A DNA stretch of 64,000 bases, taken from the NCBI GenBank assembly GCA_017134815.1, contig CP071032.1:2972001-3036000 (forward strand), in the 5' to 3' direction. The notes under the pieces were generated by a model. That model was not told the origin of the DNA. It searched no databases and was given only the letters and a program-made list of their open reading frames with translations. This document shows positions 35,293 to 44,263 of the stretch, piece by piece (within the stretch, counting starts at the first letter, position 1; every line of letters starts with the position of its first letter). Made by a program: the position numbers and the translations under genes. The stretch is from Lentisphaerota bacterium. Its GTDB lineage: Bacteria; Verrucomicrobiota; Lentisphaeria; Victivallales; Victivallaceae.

Positions 35293-36078
35293 ATGAGCAA
35301 AATTGTACCAGAAAATGAAGTTTTATATCACATCGGCTTATCCAGGGAAATGATCAAAAATGCCAAATACGCGGTATTGCCTGGAGATCCTGGTCGAGTT
35401 GAAATGATTGCCAGACAGATGGATGAAAACGCAGTACATCTGGCTACTAATCGTGAGTATACTTCATATTTAGCTTATGTTGACGAAATTCCGGTTCTGG
35501 TATGCTCTACCGGTATGGGCGGGCCGTCAGTCGGTATTGGAATTGAAGAATTTGCCATGATTGGTATACAGAACTTTATCAGGATCGGTACCTGTGGCGC
35601 TATTCAGAAGAACATTGAACTTGGAGAACTGATTATTACCAGTGCGGCAGTAAGGCTGGAAGGGACCTCTCTGCATTATGCTCCCCAGGAATATCCGGCG
35701 GTTTCAAATTTTTCACTTACTCAGTCTCTGGTTGATGCTTCAGAAGCTTTAAAAGTTCCGCATTACATCGGTGTTACAGCTTCTTCAGATACTTTCTTTC
35801 CAGGTCAGGAACGCTATGACAGTTACTCCGGGTATGTCAGAAGACATTTTCAGGGCAGCATGGATGAATGGCAGCAGTTAAATGTCCTTAATTTTGAAAT
35901 GGAAGCTGCTACTTTATTGACAATATGCAGTGTTTTCAAGCTGCGTGCTGCCTGCATTTGCTCAGTTGTTGCCAACCGCACCAAAACAGAGGTGCTGGAC
36001 AAAAGTAAATATGCCGGTTCCATGGCAAACTGCATTCAGATAATAGCTGATGCGATCAAAGCTGATAACGCCAAGTAG
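35293..36078 (+). CDS. udp: Uridine phosphorylase
   Basis: This 261-residue nucleoside phosphorylase converts uridine and phosphate to uracil and ribose 1-phosphate. The match to E. coli Udp is close: LPGDPGRVEMIA, STGMGGPSVGIGIEE, RIGTCGAIQ, PGQERYD (the uracil-recognising Gln and Arg loop) and NFEMEAATLLT. The ATG at 35293 has AAGGTGG just upstream and is preferred over the GTG at 35284. It has its own terminator but heads a nucleoside-salvage block with phosphopentomutase, which would use the ribose 1-phosphate. Confidence 0.93.
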   Translation: MSKIVPENEVLYHIGLSREMIKNAKYAVLPGDPGRVEMIARQMDENAVHLATNREYTSYLAYVDEIPVLVCSTGMGGPSVGIGIEEFAMIGIQNFIRIGTCGAIQKNIELGELIITSAAVRLEGTSLHYAPQEYPAVSNFSLTQSLVDASEALKVPHYIGVTASSDTFFPGQERYDSYSGYVRRHFQGSMDEWQQLNVLNFEMEAATLLTICSVFKLRAACICSVVANRTKTEVLDKSKYAGSMANCIQIIADAIKADNAK

Positions 36079-36102
36079 CGTTTAATTTCGATGACTCCAA
36101 TT

Positions 36103-36143
36103 GAGCCTGCGCAGCAAATTGCTGCTCGGGCCTCACTTTTTTT
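36103..36143 (+). terminator. udp terminator
   Basis: GCAGCA (36111-36116) and TGCTGC (36120-36125) form the inner stem, extended outward by CCTG/CGGG and GAG/CTC with small interruptions. Seven T follow at 36137-36143. Confidence 0.8.
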
Positions 36144-36253
36144 ATGTTTTAATGCTGATTTTGAAGGCTGCGTTGACCTATTGACAAGATGACTGGAGCA
36201 GCAAACATGAAAAAGATGGTAGCGTTTAATTTTTTTGTTTGAAGGGATTTTTA

Positions 36254-37522
36254 ATGAACAACAACAGAGTGTTAATACTGCTGATGGATTCTTTTGGCAT
36301 CGGTAGTTCAGCGGATGCTGACAAGTTCGGAGACGCAGGAGCCGATACCTTTGGCCATATTGTTGAGAGTTGTACAAAAGGGCAGGCGGACAGCGAATTA
36401 AGAAGCGGTCCGTTATCATTGCCGAATTTGGAGCGGAAAGGATTATACCTTGCCGCTGCCGCCAGCAGAAAAAGTCAGCTGCCCGGTTATCAGCCTGTTG
36501 CCGGTTCGGAAATTGACGCGGCGTACGGTTATGCTGTTGAAACCAGCAAAGGCAAAGATACGCCGAGCGGCCATTGGGAAATTGCCGGATCACCGGTATT
36601 TTTTGACTGGCTCTACTTTCAGAAGACATCAGAAGGATCATGTTTTCCACAGGATTTTATGCACAGGTTCATTGAAGAGGCTGGTTTGAAAGAAGGTATT
36701 CTTGATGACGGCCATGCTTCCGGGACTGAAGTTATTAACCGCCTTGGGGATGAACATCGCAAGACTCTCAAGCCGATTATTTATACTTCTGCTGACAGTG
36801 TTTTCCAGATTGCAGCCCATGAGGAAAGCTTTGGACTGGAGCGTCTCTACGATATCTGCAAAACCGCCCGGCGAATCCTTGATGAAATGGGAATGAACAT
36901 TGGCAGGGTCATTGCCCGACCTTTTACTGGAGATAGAAATGGCAACTACAGGAGAACCGGCAACCGCCATGACTATTCAGTGCTGCCACCTGCCAAGACC
37001 CTTCTGGATTCAATAAAGAATAGCGGCGGGAATGTAATCTCGATTGGAAAAATCGCTGATATTTTTGCCAATCAAGGCATAACCAGACAGGTCAAGGCAA
37101 CAGGGCTTGAAAACTTGTTTGATCAGTCACTAACTGAGTTTTCCGCCGCACCTGGAGGAAGTCTGGTATTTACCAATTTTGTTGACTTTGATTCCGAATA
37201 CGGTCACCGCCGGGATATTACCGGTTATGCCGGAGCTCTGGAGTATTTTGATTCCAGGCTGCCTGAGCTTGATTCTATTCTTCAGGAAAATGATATGGTG
37301 GTAATTGCTGCGGACCACGGCTGCGACCCGACCTGGAAAGGAACTGACCATACCCGCGAACACGTACCCTTTCTCTTCTGGGGAAAATCTATTGATACCG
37401 GTTTTATAGGAGAGAGAAAGACATTTGCCGATATCGGCCAGACAATTGCTGAATTTCTGGGCATAGAGGCTTTGGCCTATGGGACTTCATGCTTAAAACA
37501 CAACAAAACAGGAAATAAATAA
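36254..37522 (+). CDS. deoB: Phosphopentomutase
   Basis: This 422-residue enzyme converts ribose (or deoxyribose) 1-phosphate to the 5-phosphate. Metal ligands of the alkaline-phosphatase-like core are visible in LLMDSFGIG, AADHGCDPTWKGTDHTREHVP and DADKFGDAGADTFGH, and the phosphorylated Thr lies in KDTPSGHWE. It links the nucleoside phosphorylases encoded on both sides to the pentose phosphate pathway. AAGGGA precedes the ATG at 36254. Its stop overlaps the ATG of the MFS gene by one base. Confidence 0.96.
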   Translation: MNNNRVLILLMDSFGIGSSADADKFGDAGADTFGHIVESCTKGQADSELRSGPLSLPNLERKGLYLAAAASRKSQLPGYQPVAGSEIDAAYGYAVETSKGKDTPSGHWEIAGSPVFFDWLYFQKTSEGSCFPQDFMHRFIEEAGLKEGILDDGHASGTEVINRLGDEHRKTLKPIIYTSADSVFQIAAHEESFGLERLYDICKTARRILDEMGMNIGRVIARPFTGDRNGNYRRTGNRHDYSVLPPAKTLLDSIKNSGGNVISIGKIADIFANQGITRQVKATGLENLFDQSLTEFSAAPGGSLVFTNFVDFDSEYGHRRDITGYAGALEYFDSRLPELDSILQENDMVVIAADHGCDPTWKGTDHTREHVPFLFWGKSIDTGFIGERKTFADIGQTIAEFLGIEALAYGTSCLKHNKTGNK

Positions 37523-38793
37523 TGGCAACAAGTACAGCTTCAGCAAATATAATTACAAATGAAGACGTCTCGAAGAGCTCACCTTCTGTTCTGCAGGCAT
37601 GGGTGTCGGTAATTTTCACTGCGATGTTCTTTTTTTACTGGCTTAATCAAAACGCCCTGAACGGCACACTGGCAGATTACTACATTGCAAAATATCACCT
37701 AACAGGAGTCATTCCTTATTCCACATTTACCTCAATGTACCTGATAGGCAATGTCATTATGTTTATTCCTGCCGGGATTATTCTGGATAAATTCTCAACA
37801 AAGCGCGTTCTCACTGTCAATATAATTGTAATGCTGATTGGGGTTTTGGGCCTGCTGCAGGTAAACAGTGCGGTTCCGGCGGTTTGCTGTATGCTGCTTA
37901 TTGGTTTTGGCGGAGCATCCGCGTTGATTGCGGTAATGCGGATTGTTGCCAACTGGTTCCGCATGGAGAAGTCCGGTTTTCCAATTGCCATAGCTATTAC
38001 CCTGGGAATGCTTGGCGGCACTTTCGGCAGCAGTGTGTTCAGTCTGCTGCGCAACGCAACTTCTGGACATACTGTACAGGTTTGCAACCTCGGGCTTGGA
38101 GTTTTAATATTGCTCGGAGTGCTTTTATTTGTAAAAGATAAACCGCAGGGCGGCCCGATAAATAAAAGCGACGGCAAAACTTCTGAGCTTTCTATTGCGG
38201 CATCTTTCGGCAAAGTTTTGTGTACGCCGCAGAACTGGCTGGCCGGGTTGTACACCTCTTTATTGAATTTTCCGATAATGGTACTGGTTTTCAGTATCGG
38301 CCCAAAGTATATTGTCTCCGTGCATGGAGAGCATTTGAGGAGCCAGGCTCACATGATAATGTCAGCGTTGCTTATCGGTACAATGATCGGCGGCCCGGTG
38401 CTGGGCAAGCTTACCGATAAAATGAAATCCAGAAAGCCCTTGATGATTGTTTGCGCGGCTTTGGCAACGTTAATTATGCTGCCTATGTATTTCAAAGGCC
38501 TGCATGGAGAATTGCTCATTGCAGTTTTCTTTGTGATGGGATTGATTACCAGTGCCCAGAATCTCGGCTATCCGGTGATTGGAGAATCTAATGACGAGAG
38601 CCTGGTTGCGACCGCGATGAGTCTTGGCTCTATTCTGATTATGGGCGGTGGGGCTGTAGCGCAGAATATTGCTGGAGTATTATTGAAACTACAAGATTAC
38701 CAGGCAGCGTATACCCTGCTTCCGGTGTGTTGTTTTATTGCGATGCTTCTGGCGATTGTTTTAAAAGAAAAAAGAGGACAGCAGCCCGACTGA
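37522..38793 (+). CDS. MFS transporter, probably for nucleosides or related solutes
   Basis: This 423-residue protein has about twelve membrane segments in two halves with a polar central loop (residues about 210-230). The MFS loop after helix 2 is visible as PAGIILDKFSTKRVL. Translation is coupled to deoB (TAATG), and phosphorylase genes flank it. A nucleoside or nucleoside-derived substrate is therefore likely by context, although the family is general and the sequence does not match NupG motifs that I can recognise. Confidence 0.83.
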   Translation: MATSTASANIITNEDVSKSSPSVLQAWVSVIFTAMFFFYWLNQNALNGTLADYYIAKYHLTGVIPYSTFTSMYLIGNVIMFIPAGIILDKFSTKRVLTVNIIVMLIGVLGLLQVNSAVPAVCCMLLIGFGGASALIAVMRIVANWFRMEKSGFPIAIAITLGMLGGTFGSSVFSLLRNATSGHTVQVCNLGLGVLILLGVLLFVKDKPQGGPINKSDGKTSELSIAASFGKVLCTPQNWLAGLYTSLLNFPIMVLVFSIGPKYIVSVHGEHLRSQAHMIMSALLIGTMIGGPVLGKLTDKMKSRKPLMIVCAALATLIMLPMYFKGLHGELLIAVFFVMGLITSAQNLGYPVIGESNDESLVATAMSLGSILIMGGGAVAQNIAGVLLKLQDYQAAYTLLPVCCFIAMLLAIVLKEKRGQQPD

Positions 38794-38813
38794 TTGAAAA
38801 CAGCAGCTATGCA

Positions 38814-38836
38814 TACCCCCGGGCAGTCCGGGGGTA
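38814..38836 (+). terminator. Strong GC hairpin without T-run
   Basis: TACCCCCGG (38814-38822) and CCGGGGGTA (38828-38836) form a perfect 9-bp stem with a five-base loop, 20 bases after the MFS stop. The lack of T suggests partial termination or mRNA 3'-end protection within the operon. Confidence 0.55.
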
Positions 38837-38894
38837 AATAGGACTGGATTTTAAGTTTTTTGGGAATTATGATATTTTAAAAAGGAGATTTGCC

Positions 38895-39734
38895 ATGTTT
38901 TACGATCCTGATTTTGAACCTTTGCATATTACAGCTACTCACGAGGACATGTGTGGAAATGACGGCAGAGGACGTTATATATTTGTGCCCGGTTCTGACG
39001 GCAGGGCAAAAAAGATTTCAGAATATTTTGATCAAGTTACAGCTGTCAGAAAAAGTTCGCGTGGACACAATCTCTACATTGGCACTATTACTCGTGATGG
39101 TACAACTATCGATATCGGGGTGATTTCTACCGGTATGGGAGCTCCCAGTGTTGATATAATTCTTAACGAGCTTTTAAAACTGGGGGGTAAAAAGTTTTTG
39201 CGCTTAGGTACCTGCGGACTGTTGCAGCCGGCTTTTATGAAAGGCGGGGATCACGCAATCGCTACGGCGGCAATCCGTGATGATCATGCGACACGCTGCT
39301 ATGTCCCAGCCGAATATCCTGCCTCGGCCTCTATGGAGATGGTTCAAGCTGCAGTTACTGCCAGTGAGAAGGCAAAGCACAGCGGAAATATCCATGTCGG
39401 TATTTTTCACAGTAAGGATTCACTGTACGCCCGTGAATTCAAGCAGGGCGCCATGGCAGAGCAGAACTCTGAATACATGGCCATTCTCAAGCGTGCCGGA
39501 GCGGTTGCTTCGGAGATGGAGGCTTCAATGATTTTTACACTGTGTAATATGGCTGACGCACACCGCCAGGACCGTTCTCTGATGTCAAAAGACCGGGTAT
39601 TGTGCGGGACTATTTGTGGAGTGCTTGGAGAAGAGGATGACTTTGGACATCCTGATATGGTGAAAATTATGACTGACGAAATGGTAGAAATCGGGATCCA
39701 GACTTTTGTAGAGCTTAACCGGGCCGGACTCTGA
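38895..39734 (+). CDS. Nucleoside phosphorylase-I family protein, specificity unknown
   Basis: This 279-residue protein belongs to the PNP/UDP phosphorylase superfamily: IFVPGSDGRAKKIS, VISTGMGAPSVDIILNE, FLRLGTCGLLQ and ASEMEASMIF match the phosphate and ribose sites. It differs from the Udp at 35293: the GQERYD uracil loop is replaced by SKDSLYAREF, so it is a distinct paralogue, perhaps for purine or another pyrimidine nucleoside. AAGGAG precedes the ATG. Its stop overlaps the next ATG (TGATG). Confidence 0.85.
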   Translation: MFYDPDFEPLHITATHEDMCGNDGRGRYIFVPGSDGRAKKISEYFDQVTAVRKSSRGHNLYIGTITRDGTTIDIGVISTGMGAPSVDIILNELLKLGGKKFLRLGTCGLLQPAFMKGGDHAIATAAIRDDHATRCYVPAEYPASASMEMVQAAVTASEKAKHSGNIHVGIFHSKDSLYAREFKQGAMAEQNSEYMAILKRAGAVASEMEASMIFTLCNMADAHRQDRSLMSKDRVLCGTICGVLGEEDDFGHPDMVKIMTDEMVEIGIQTFVELNRAGL

Positions 39735-40252
39735 TGAACGAGCACATCTCGAAAATGAAAAGCAATATAATCCTGGCAGTTGGGATATCGGGTTTGGCCG
39801 CCTTCACTGCCGGGCTGCCGGTAGATCATTTCGTTATCAAGAACGCCCTGTTCATAATCGGCGGTACTCTGCTCGCAATATCTTCATACTGGGAAAAGGA
39901 ATATTTCTTTTCCTGTATTGAAGGAATTGCTATGACGGAAGCGATACTGGCTCTTTTCGGAGTCAGTATGCTGATCAGTTCCATTGTGCTGGTTGTGATG
40001 GTTGCCGCGACAATTATGATTATGTCCCGTATCAGGAAGTTTGACTTCAAGCTTTGCCTCGGCATTGCCGGGCTGGTTCTGCTCAGCCTTGGCATTATTG
40101 TCGGCACAAATGTAATTATGGTTGCGGCCGGAGTGGTTCTTTGCCTGTATTCTTACCTTTCTGCCCGGTCCGGGTATAATGTCGGCTGGGTGTTTCTGGC
40201 GCTTAACTTAATATTCACCGGTGTTGCCCTGTTCAGTATACACTGGACCTAA
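39734..40252 (+). CDS. Small multi-pass membrane protein
   Basis: This 172-residue protein has about six hydrophobic segments and few charged residues. No family was recognised. Its start overlaps the phosphorylase stop by one base, indicating translational coupling and perhaps a role in the same nucleoside pathway, such as transport help. Its stop overlaps that of the convergent HAD gene by four bases. Confidence 0.65.
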   Translation: MNEHISKMKSNIILAVGISGLAAFTAGLPVDHFVIKNALFIIGGTLLAISSYWEKEYFFSCIEGIAMTEAILALFGVSMLISSIVLVVMVAATIMIMSRIRKFDFKLCLGIAGLVLLSLGIIVGTNVIMVAAGVVLCLYSYLSARSGYNVGWVFLALNLIFTGVALFSIHWT

Positions 40253-41106
40253 ATCAATGCATTGAAAACAAAATCCGGTCTGTAATTTCCGGAGGCTTCG
40301 TCCGCTTGTTCGGCAGTGGTTATGCCGGTGAGCATCAGGCCGGATTTGATTCCCAGCATATTTGCGCCCAGGATATCTGAATGCAGTGAATCTCCAAGCA
40401 TCATGACATCTTTTTCTGGCAACTCTTGTATGCCAAAACGCTTTTTCAGCAGATGCAGGGTGTAAAGGTAGATATGTGAATAGGGCTTTCCAAGATAAAC
40501 TGGAGAAACATTTTTACCCGCCTCTGCAAGCAGTGAGCAGATAAATCTGGCTTTGCCGCCGGCACCAATACCAAATTCACCGTTTTTGCCTTTGGGCCAG
40601 AAACCGTCCGGGTTTGGAACTATCAGCGGGCGGTCAGGGTAGCGCAACAAGAAGTTAAAGGCGGCCTGAATGTTATCATACCAGTTATAAAGCCCCTCAC
40701 CAATAAGAATGCCGTCACACTCATATATTTGTTCCAGGTCACGGCACACTTCAAGTCCGGCCCATTCTGCATAACAGGGTTTACCAAGATCCCCCATTAC
40801 AAAAAACATTCTGCCCTTCAAGTTATTGACCTCAGTGAATTCATCGAGTGCCATTGAGCAGGACACTATTTCATCAGGGGCAACGTGCAAGCCGGCTTTT
40901 GCCATAAGTCCGCTTTTTTCAAGCGTGGAATGATTACCGTCGTTAGTGAGTAGAAAAAAAGGAAAGTTTTGTGCCCTGAGTTCAGCCAGCAACCGGTCAG
41001 CACCGGCAAGCAGGTTGAGACCGGACACCAGCGTACCGTCAATGTCAAATAACAGGGCTTGGATGTTTTTTCGATTTTTTTCCCACCAACTGTAAAAGGT
41101 ATTCAT
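40249..41106 (-). CDS. HAD-IIA phosphatase (NagD-like)
   Basis: This 285-residue hydrolase has motif I FDIDGTLV (about residues 20-27), motif II FLLTND with NGNHS-like context (about 56-61) and motif III/IV KPYSHIY ... MLGDSLHSDILGA near residues 206-250. The cap insert between motifs II and III is of the C2 type, as in NagD and 4-nitrophenylphosphatases. It dephosphorylates a small phosphorylated metabolite; the proximity to nucleoside genes may hint at nucleotides. AAGGAAA precedes the ATG. Confidence 0.88.
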   Translation of the reverse strand: MNTFYSWWEKNRKNIQALLFDIDGTLVSGLNLLAGADRLLAELRAQNFPFFLLTNDGNHSTLEKSGLMAKAGLHVAPDEIVSCSMALDEFTEVNNLKGRMFFVMGDLGKPCYAEWAGLEVCRDLEQIYECDGILIGEGLYNWYDNIQAAFNFLLRYPDRPLIVPNPDGFWPKGKNGEFGIGAGGKARFICSLLAEAGKNVSPVYLGKPYSHIYLYTLHLLKKRFGIQELPEKDVMMLGDSLHSDILGANMLGIKSGLMLTGITTAEQADEASGNYRPDFVFNALI

Positions 41107-41148
41107 TGTTTCCTTTCAATAATAAGGCCGGCTTGTTGCGGCGCTTTT

Positions 41149-42528
41149 TTAATTACCATGCGGATTGAAAAATTTTCGACCTTGACTCAGAAAAAGTTTC
41201 CAGAATATCAGCCAGAAGGTTATAGCAATCAAACTGATTAAAAAGACCATATGGCCACCGGTTTTTATCACAAGTGGAATGGCAATTGAGGTCCAGAGTC
41301 CACCTCCCATAAATGGTTCGTGCAGCAGTTGTTTGTATCCAAAAGCGGCCGGAGCGATAGTTTCACTGTCCGGGTCGACAGTGCGCAGCAGCATCAGGCC
41401 GGTCGCGGTAACCCCCATCGACTGACCAAGTTGAGCAATGCTCTGTTCAAACCATGATTCCGGCAGCAGGCGGTCAGCCAGCCAGAGCACGCAAAAGATA
41501 TTCCAGAGAATACCCACAAGAACCAGCAGCATAAACGGCAGCCAGTTCTTTACAATTAATTCGAGTCGAATTGAAGCAACTGCAGCAACAACCAGAAAGT
41601 CCAGCGCCGCTCCTGATATTCGCTGCATCTGCCCGTGATTGACAATATGCCCGATTTTCACGCGGTTGAGAAATAACTGCAGCAGTAATCCGCCGATCAT
41701 ACACAGCGGAAACAGCGGGAAGCTGGTTAAAATTCCCAAAGATTGAACAGACTCTGGAGCGTAAGCGTTTAACTCTTCCAGACCTAGTTTAAATATATAG
41801 CCAATCAGAATCGAAATTCCTACCATGGACATGTGAAGAGCCAGTGAGTCGATTGAATCAGAAAATACTGTCTGACGGCCGGCCCGCGGCTGCTCTTCAA
41901 CGGGGTAAATTCCACAGCGTTCATGGGGAGTCTGCTTATCAAAGGTGCGGACGTTCTGAACATAGCCTTTGCGGACAGCCCAGTTAATTAGCCACATACC
42001 AATAACAATAGCCGAAACCATGCCCACGGTGGCAGACGCCAGCCCCAGGTCGCCACCCTCGCTCCAGCCCAGTTCGCGAAACACCGGAATAAGGCCGCCT
42101 GCAGTACCATGCCCCCCTTCAAAGCCGACCGGAATAATTACACCAAGCTGATCAGGTACTCCCATTAAAGGCCCGAGAAGTACGATAACCAGCCCAATAC
42201 CAACCATATACTGTCCCCAGGCAACTATCTGTCCATAGCAAAGCTGGGGTGCCGCAATGTTCCATATTTTTTTGATTCCGGGTATAAAGGCCCCAAGGAA
42301 AAGCCCTGCAAAAACTATATTAATGAGAAAGCCCGGCAGGTCATTCCACCCCTCATACCATGCCGTGGGAATGTGTTTTTTGAATGCTGTCAGAATGATC
42401 AGACCGACCACTCCACCGATTACTGAGGATGGAAGATAAAGTCTTTGCAGCAGCGGTATCTTAACTCTTAAAAATTTTCCTAAAACTAAAAGCAGGCAGA
42501 GCCCGCAAAATGATGCTACTGCAGTCAT
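41149..42528 (-). CDS. gltS: Sodium/glutamate symporter family protein
   Basis: This 459-residue protein has about ten or more membrane helices. GltS family signatures are visible: LPSSVIGGVVGLI, GQYMVGIGL, GFEGGHGTAGGLIPVF and MGVTATGLMLLRTVDPDSET. GltS takes up glutamate with sodium. It is longer than E. coli GltS (about 400 residues) owing mainly to the central loop. GAGGTAAG precedes the ATG. It is transcribed 42 bases upstream of the HAD gene on the same strand, so both may be cotranscribed. Confidence 0.88.
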   Translation of the reverse strand: MTAVASFCGLCLLLVLGKFLRVKIPLLQRLYLPSSVIGGVVGLIILTAFKKHIPTAWYEGWNDLPGFLINIVFAGLFLGAFIPGIKKIWNIAAPQLCYGQIVAWGQYMVGIGLVIVLLGPLMGVPDQLGVIIPVGFEGGHGTAGGLIPVFRELGWSEGGDLGLASATVGMVSAIVIGMWLINWAVRKGYVQNVRTFDKQTPHERCGIYPVEEQPRAGRQTVFSDSIDSLALHMSMVGISILIGYIFKLGLEELNAYAPESVQSLGILTSFPLFPLCMIGGLLLQLFLNRVKIGHIVNHGQMQRISGAALDFLVVAAVASIRLELIVKNWLPFMLLVLVGILWNIFCVLWLADRLLPESWFEQSIAQLGQSMGVTATGLMLLRTVDPDSETIAPAAFGYKQLLHEPFMGGGLWTSIAIPLVIKTGGHMVFLISLIAITFWLIFWKLFLSQGRKFFNPHGN

Positions 42529-42763
42529 AATTTCTTACCTCGGTTAGGTGGTCCAATATACTCAACGAATCTTTAATATATGCTATGTTTTCAAAAATAT
42601 CAATATAATGTGCTAATATTATTTAGAGAACTTTCCAGCTTGAAACTTATGACGTTTGATGCTCTTTTAATATGTACTTTATTTTTGCAGGTTCAAATCC
42701 GGATTTGCGGTTATAAATACTGCGATGATATTTATACTTTTAGGATATGGAGGATTGTCGATT

Positions 42764-43090
42764 ATGACTGCCGCCCAACAGAAGAATGCAGCTATACCAT
42801 TTGAGAAGGCACTGGAGGAACTCGAAGAAATCGTTGATCAGATGGAGCAGGGCGATATGCCGCTGGATAAGATGATTCAGCATTTTGAGCGGGGCTGTGC
42901 CCTTTCAAAGCTTTGTCGCAAAAAATTAAGCAATCTTGAGAAAAAAATTGAATTGCTGGTCAAGGATAACGGCGGTGATGGAGAATGGGAAGATTTTGAT
43001 GCTTCATCAGAGCGCAAAACTGCTGCGGTGAAACCTGCGGAGGAGACTTTATCAGATGAGGAGGATCAGGAGGAGGATTTGCTTTTTTAG
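42764..43090 (+). CDS. xseB: Exodeoxyribonuclease VII small subunit with acidic tail
   Basis: Residues 10-65 of this 108-residue protein match XseB (FEKALEELEEIVDQMEQGDMPLDKMIQHFERG). XseB coats the XseA nuclease. Most XseB proteins are about 80 residues; here an acidic tail ending DEEDQEEDLLF is added. The ATG at 42764 has GGAGG upstream, and an open frame 13 codons further upstream is not needed. The last 36 bases are repeated, with six changes, 231 bases downstream. xseA is not in the window. Confidence 0.9.
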   Translation: MTAAQQKNAAIPFEKALEELEEIVDQMEQGDMPLDKMIQHFERGCALSKLCRKKLSNLEKKIELLVKDNGGDGEWEDFDASSERKTAAVKPAEETLSDEEDQEEDLLF

Positions 43091-43321
43091 TGTATAGACA
43101 CACGGTGTGCTGCCGCGCCCGGCCTTCGGCTTTGCGATTTCAGCCCAGCCTGGGTCGGCTTTGCCGAAAGCATTACATCAAGTGTGACATTGGGCTTTCA
43201 GCTACGATTTAGGAAAGCATATCTGATATATCAAAGTTTATCCTGGATAAATTTTCCTGAGTCGGGAGAAGGCACTTAAAAATTTAAGGAAGAGGATCAT
43301 GAGGAAGATTTGCTTTTTTAA
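43055..43321 (+). repeat. Duplicated 3' end of xseB
   Basis: The last 36 bases of xseB (43055-43090) recur at 43286-43321 with 30 identical positions. The second copy still encodes EEDHEEDLLF followed by a TAA stop. The offset of 231 bases is a multiple of three, and the frame after the xseB stop is open for 67 codons, until a TAA just before the second copy. This could be the trace of a duplicated gene end or of an insertion. Confidence 0.6.
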
Positions 43322-43342
43322 ATCTTTAACTGGAGAGTAATT

Positions 43343-44083
43343 ATGGACCTGAATTTTTTACGCATTAGTTATCCGGCTGAATTTGATGATATCAAGTTTC
43401 CGGAAAACCTCAGAGTCTGGGTTTGCGCTCCGCATCCTGATGATTTTGATGCGGTTGCAGTTACCCTGCAGAAGTTTCAGGAAAAGGGAGCAGAAATATT
43501 CTTATCAGTTATGTCTTCAGGAGCCAGTGGCGTTGAGGACTCTTATTGTGATCCACCGACCAAAGAAAATAAAGAACAGACCCGGGAAGAGGAACAGCTT
43601 GAAAGCTGCAGGGTTTTCGGGTTACCTGAAGAAAATATTAAATTTCTGCATTTAGTAACCGGTGAGGACGGACAGATTGCCGATCTTGAAGAAAATTACC
43701 ATCCGGTTAAAGCGGTTTTTGATGAACTGGAACCGGATGTAGTTATTCTGCCACATGGCAAGGATACCAACTTTGATCACCAGTTAGGCTGGATGTACAT
43801 CCAGGAAATGGCAAGTTCCCGCAAAAAGCCTTTAATTGCCCTCTATAATCGCGACCCCAAGACTATTGACATGCGTGAAGATATATTTACTCAATTCGGT
43901 GATTCTGCAGCAAAGTGGAAAGCCCGCCTGCTGCTGTGTCACCAGTCGCAGCATATGCGCAATTTGAGCGAACGTAATATTGGTTTTGCCGAGCGTATAC
44001 TGCAGGTAAATGAGGAAATCGCTGAAAGAGCTTCTATGGAAGAACCGTTTGCCGAAGCTTTCGAATTAAAAATATTTACCTGA
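43343..44083 (+). CDS. PIG-L/LmbE family deacetylase
   Basis: This 246-residue zinc hydrolase has the metal motif APHPDDFD (about residues 30-37) and a second ligand in HGKDTNFDHQ (about 133-142). PIG-L proteins remove N-acetyl groups from sugar-containing lipids, glycosides or small thiols such as mycothiol and bacillithiol precursors. The substrate is not evident. A GGAGAG ribosome site precedes the ATG, and a strong terminator follows. The first 25 bases upstream are the duplicated xseB tail. Confidence 0.87.
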   Translation: MDLNFLRISYPAEFDDIKFPENLRVWVCAPHPDDFDAVAVTLQKFQEKGAEIFLSVMSSGASGVEDSYCDPPTKENKEQTREEEQLESCRVFGLPEENIKFLHLVTGEDGQIADLEENYHPVKAVFDELEPDVVILPHGKDTNFDHQLGWMYIQEMASSRKKPLIALYNRDPKTIDMREDIFTQFGDSAAKWKARLLLCHQSQHMRNLSERNIGFAERILQVNEEIAERASMEEPFAEAFELKIFT

Positions 44084-44100
44084 TAATTATCGATATTTTT

Positions 44101-44128
44101 CCCCGGCAGGCTGCTGCCGGGGATTTTT
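44101..44128 (+). terminator. Intrinsic terminator after the PIG-L gene
   Basis: CCCCGGCAG (44101-44109) and CTGCCGGGG (44114-44122) form a 9-bp stem with a four-base loop, followed by ATTTTTG and preceded by a T-run. Confidence 0.9.
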
Positions 44129-44263
44129 GCTAGAATTTCTTACCAGTTTATTAATTTCTGTGTGTTTTTCTGTCTCCTTATTTTATTACTTCTCCATTAA
44201 AAAGAGTTTTTGTCATTGATGTTTAACCGTATAATTGGCTAAATATAAAAGGAGACTGGTGGT

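Noticed and set aside
43091..43285. Middle part of the xseB duplication as an insertion sequence
   Set aside because: No transposase, terminal inverted repeats or convincing target duplication was seen; only the repeated 3' tail is supported.
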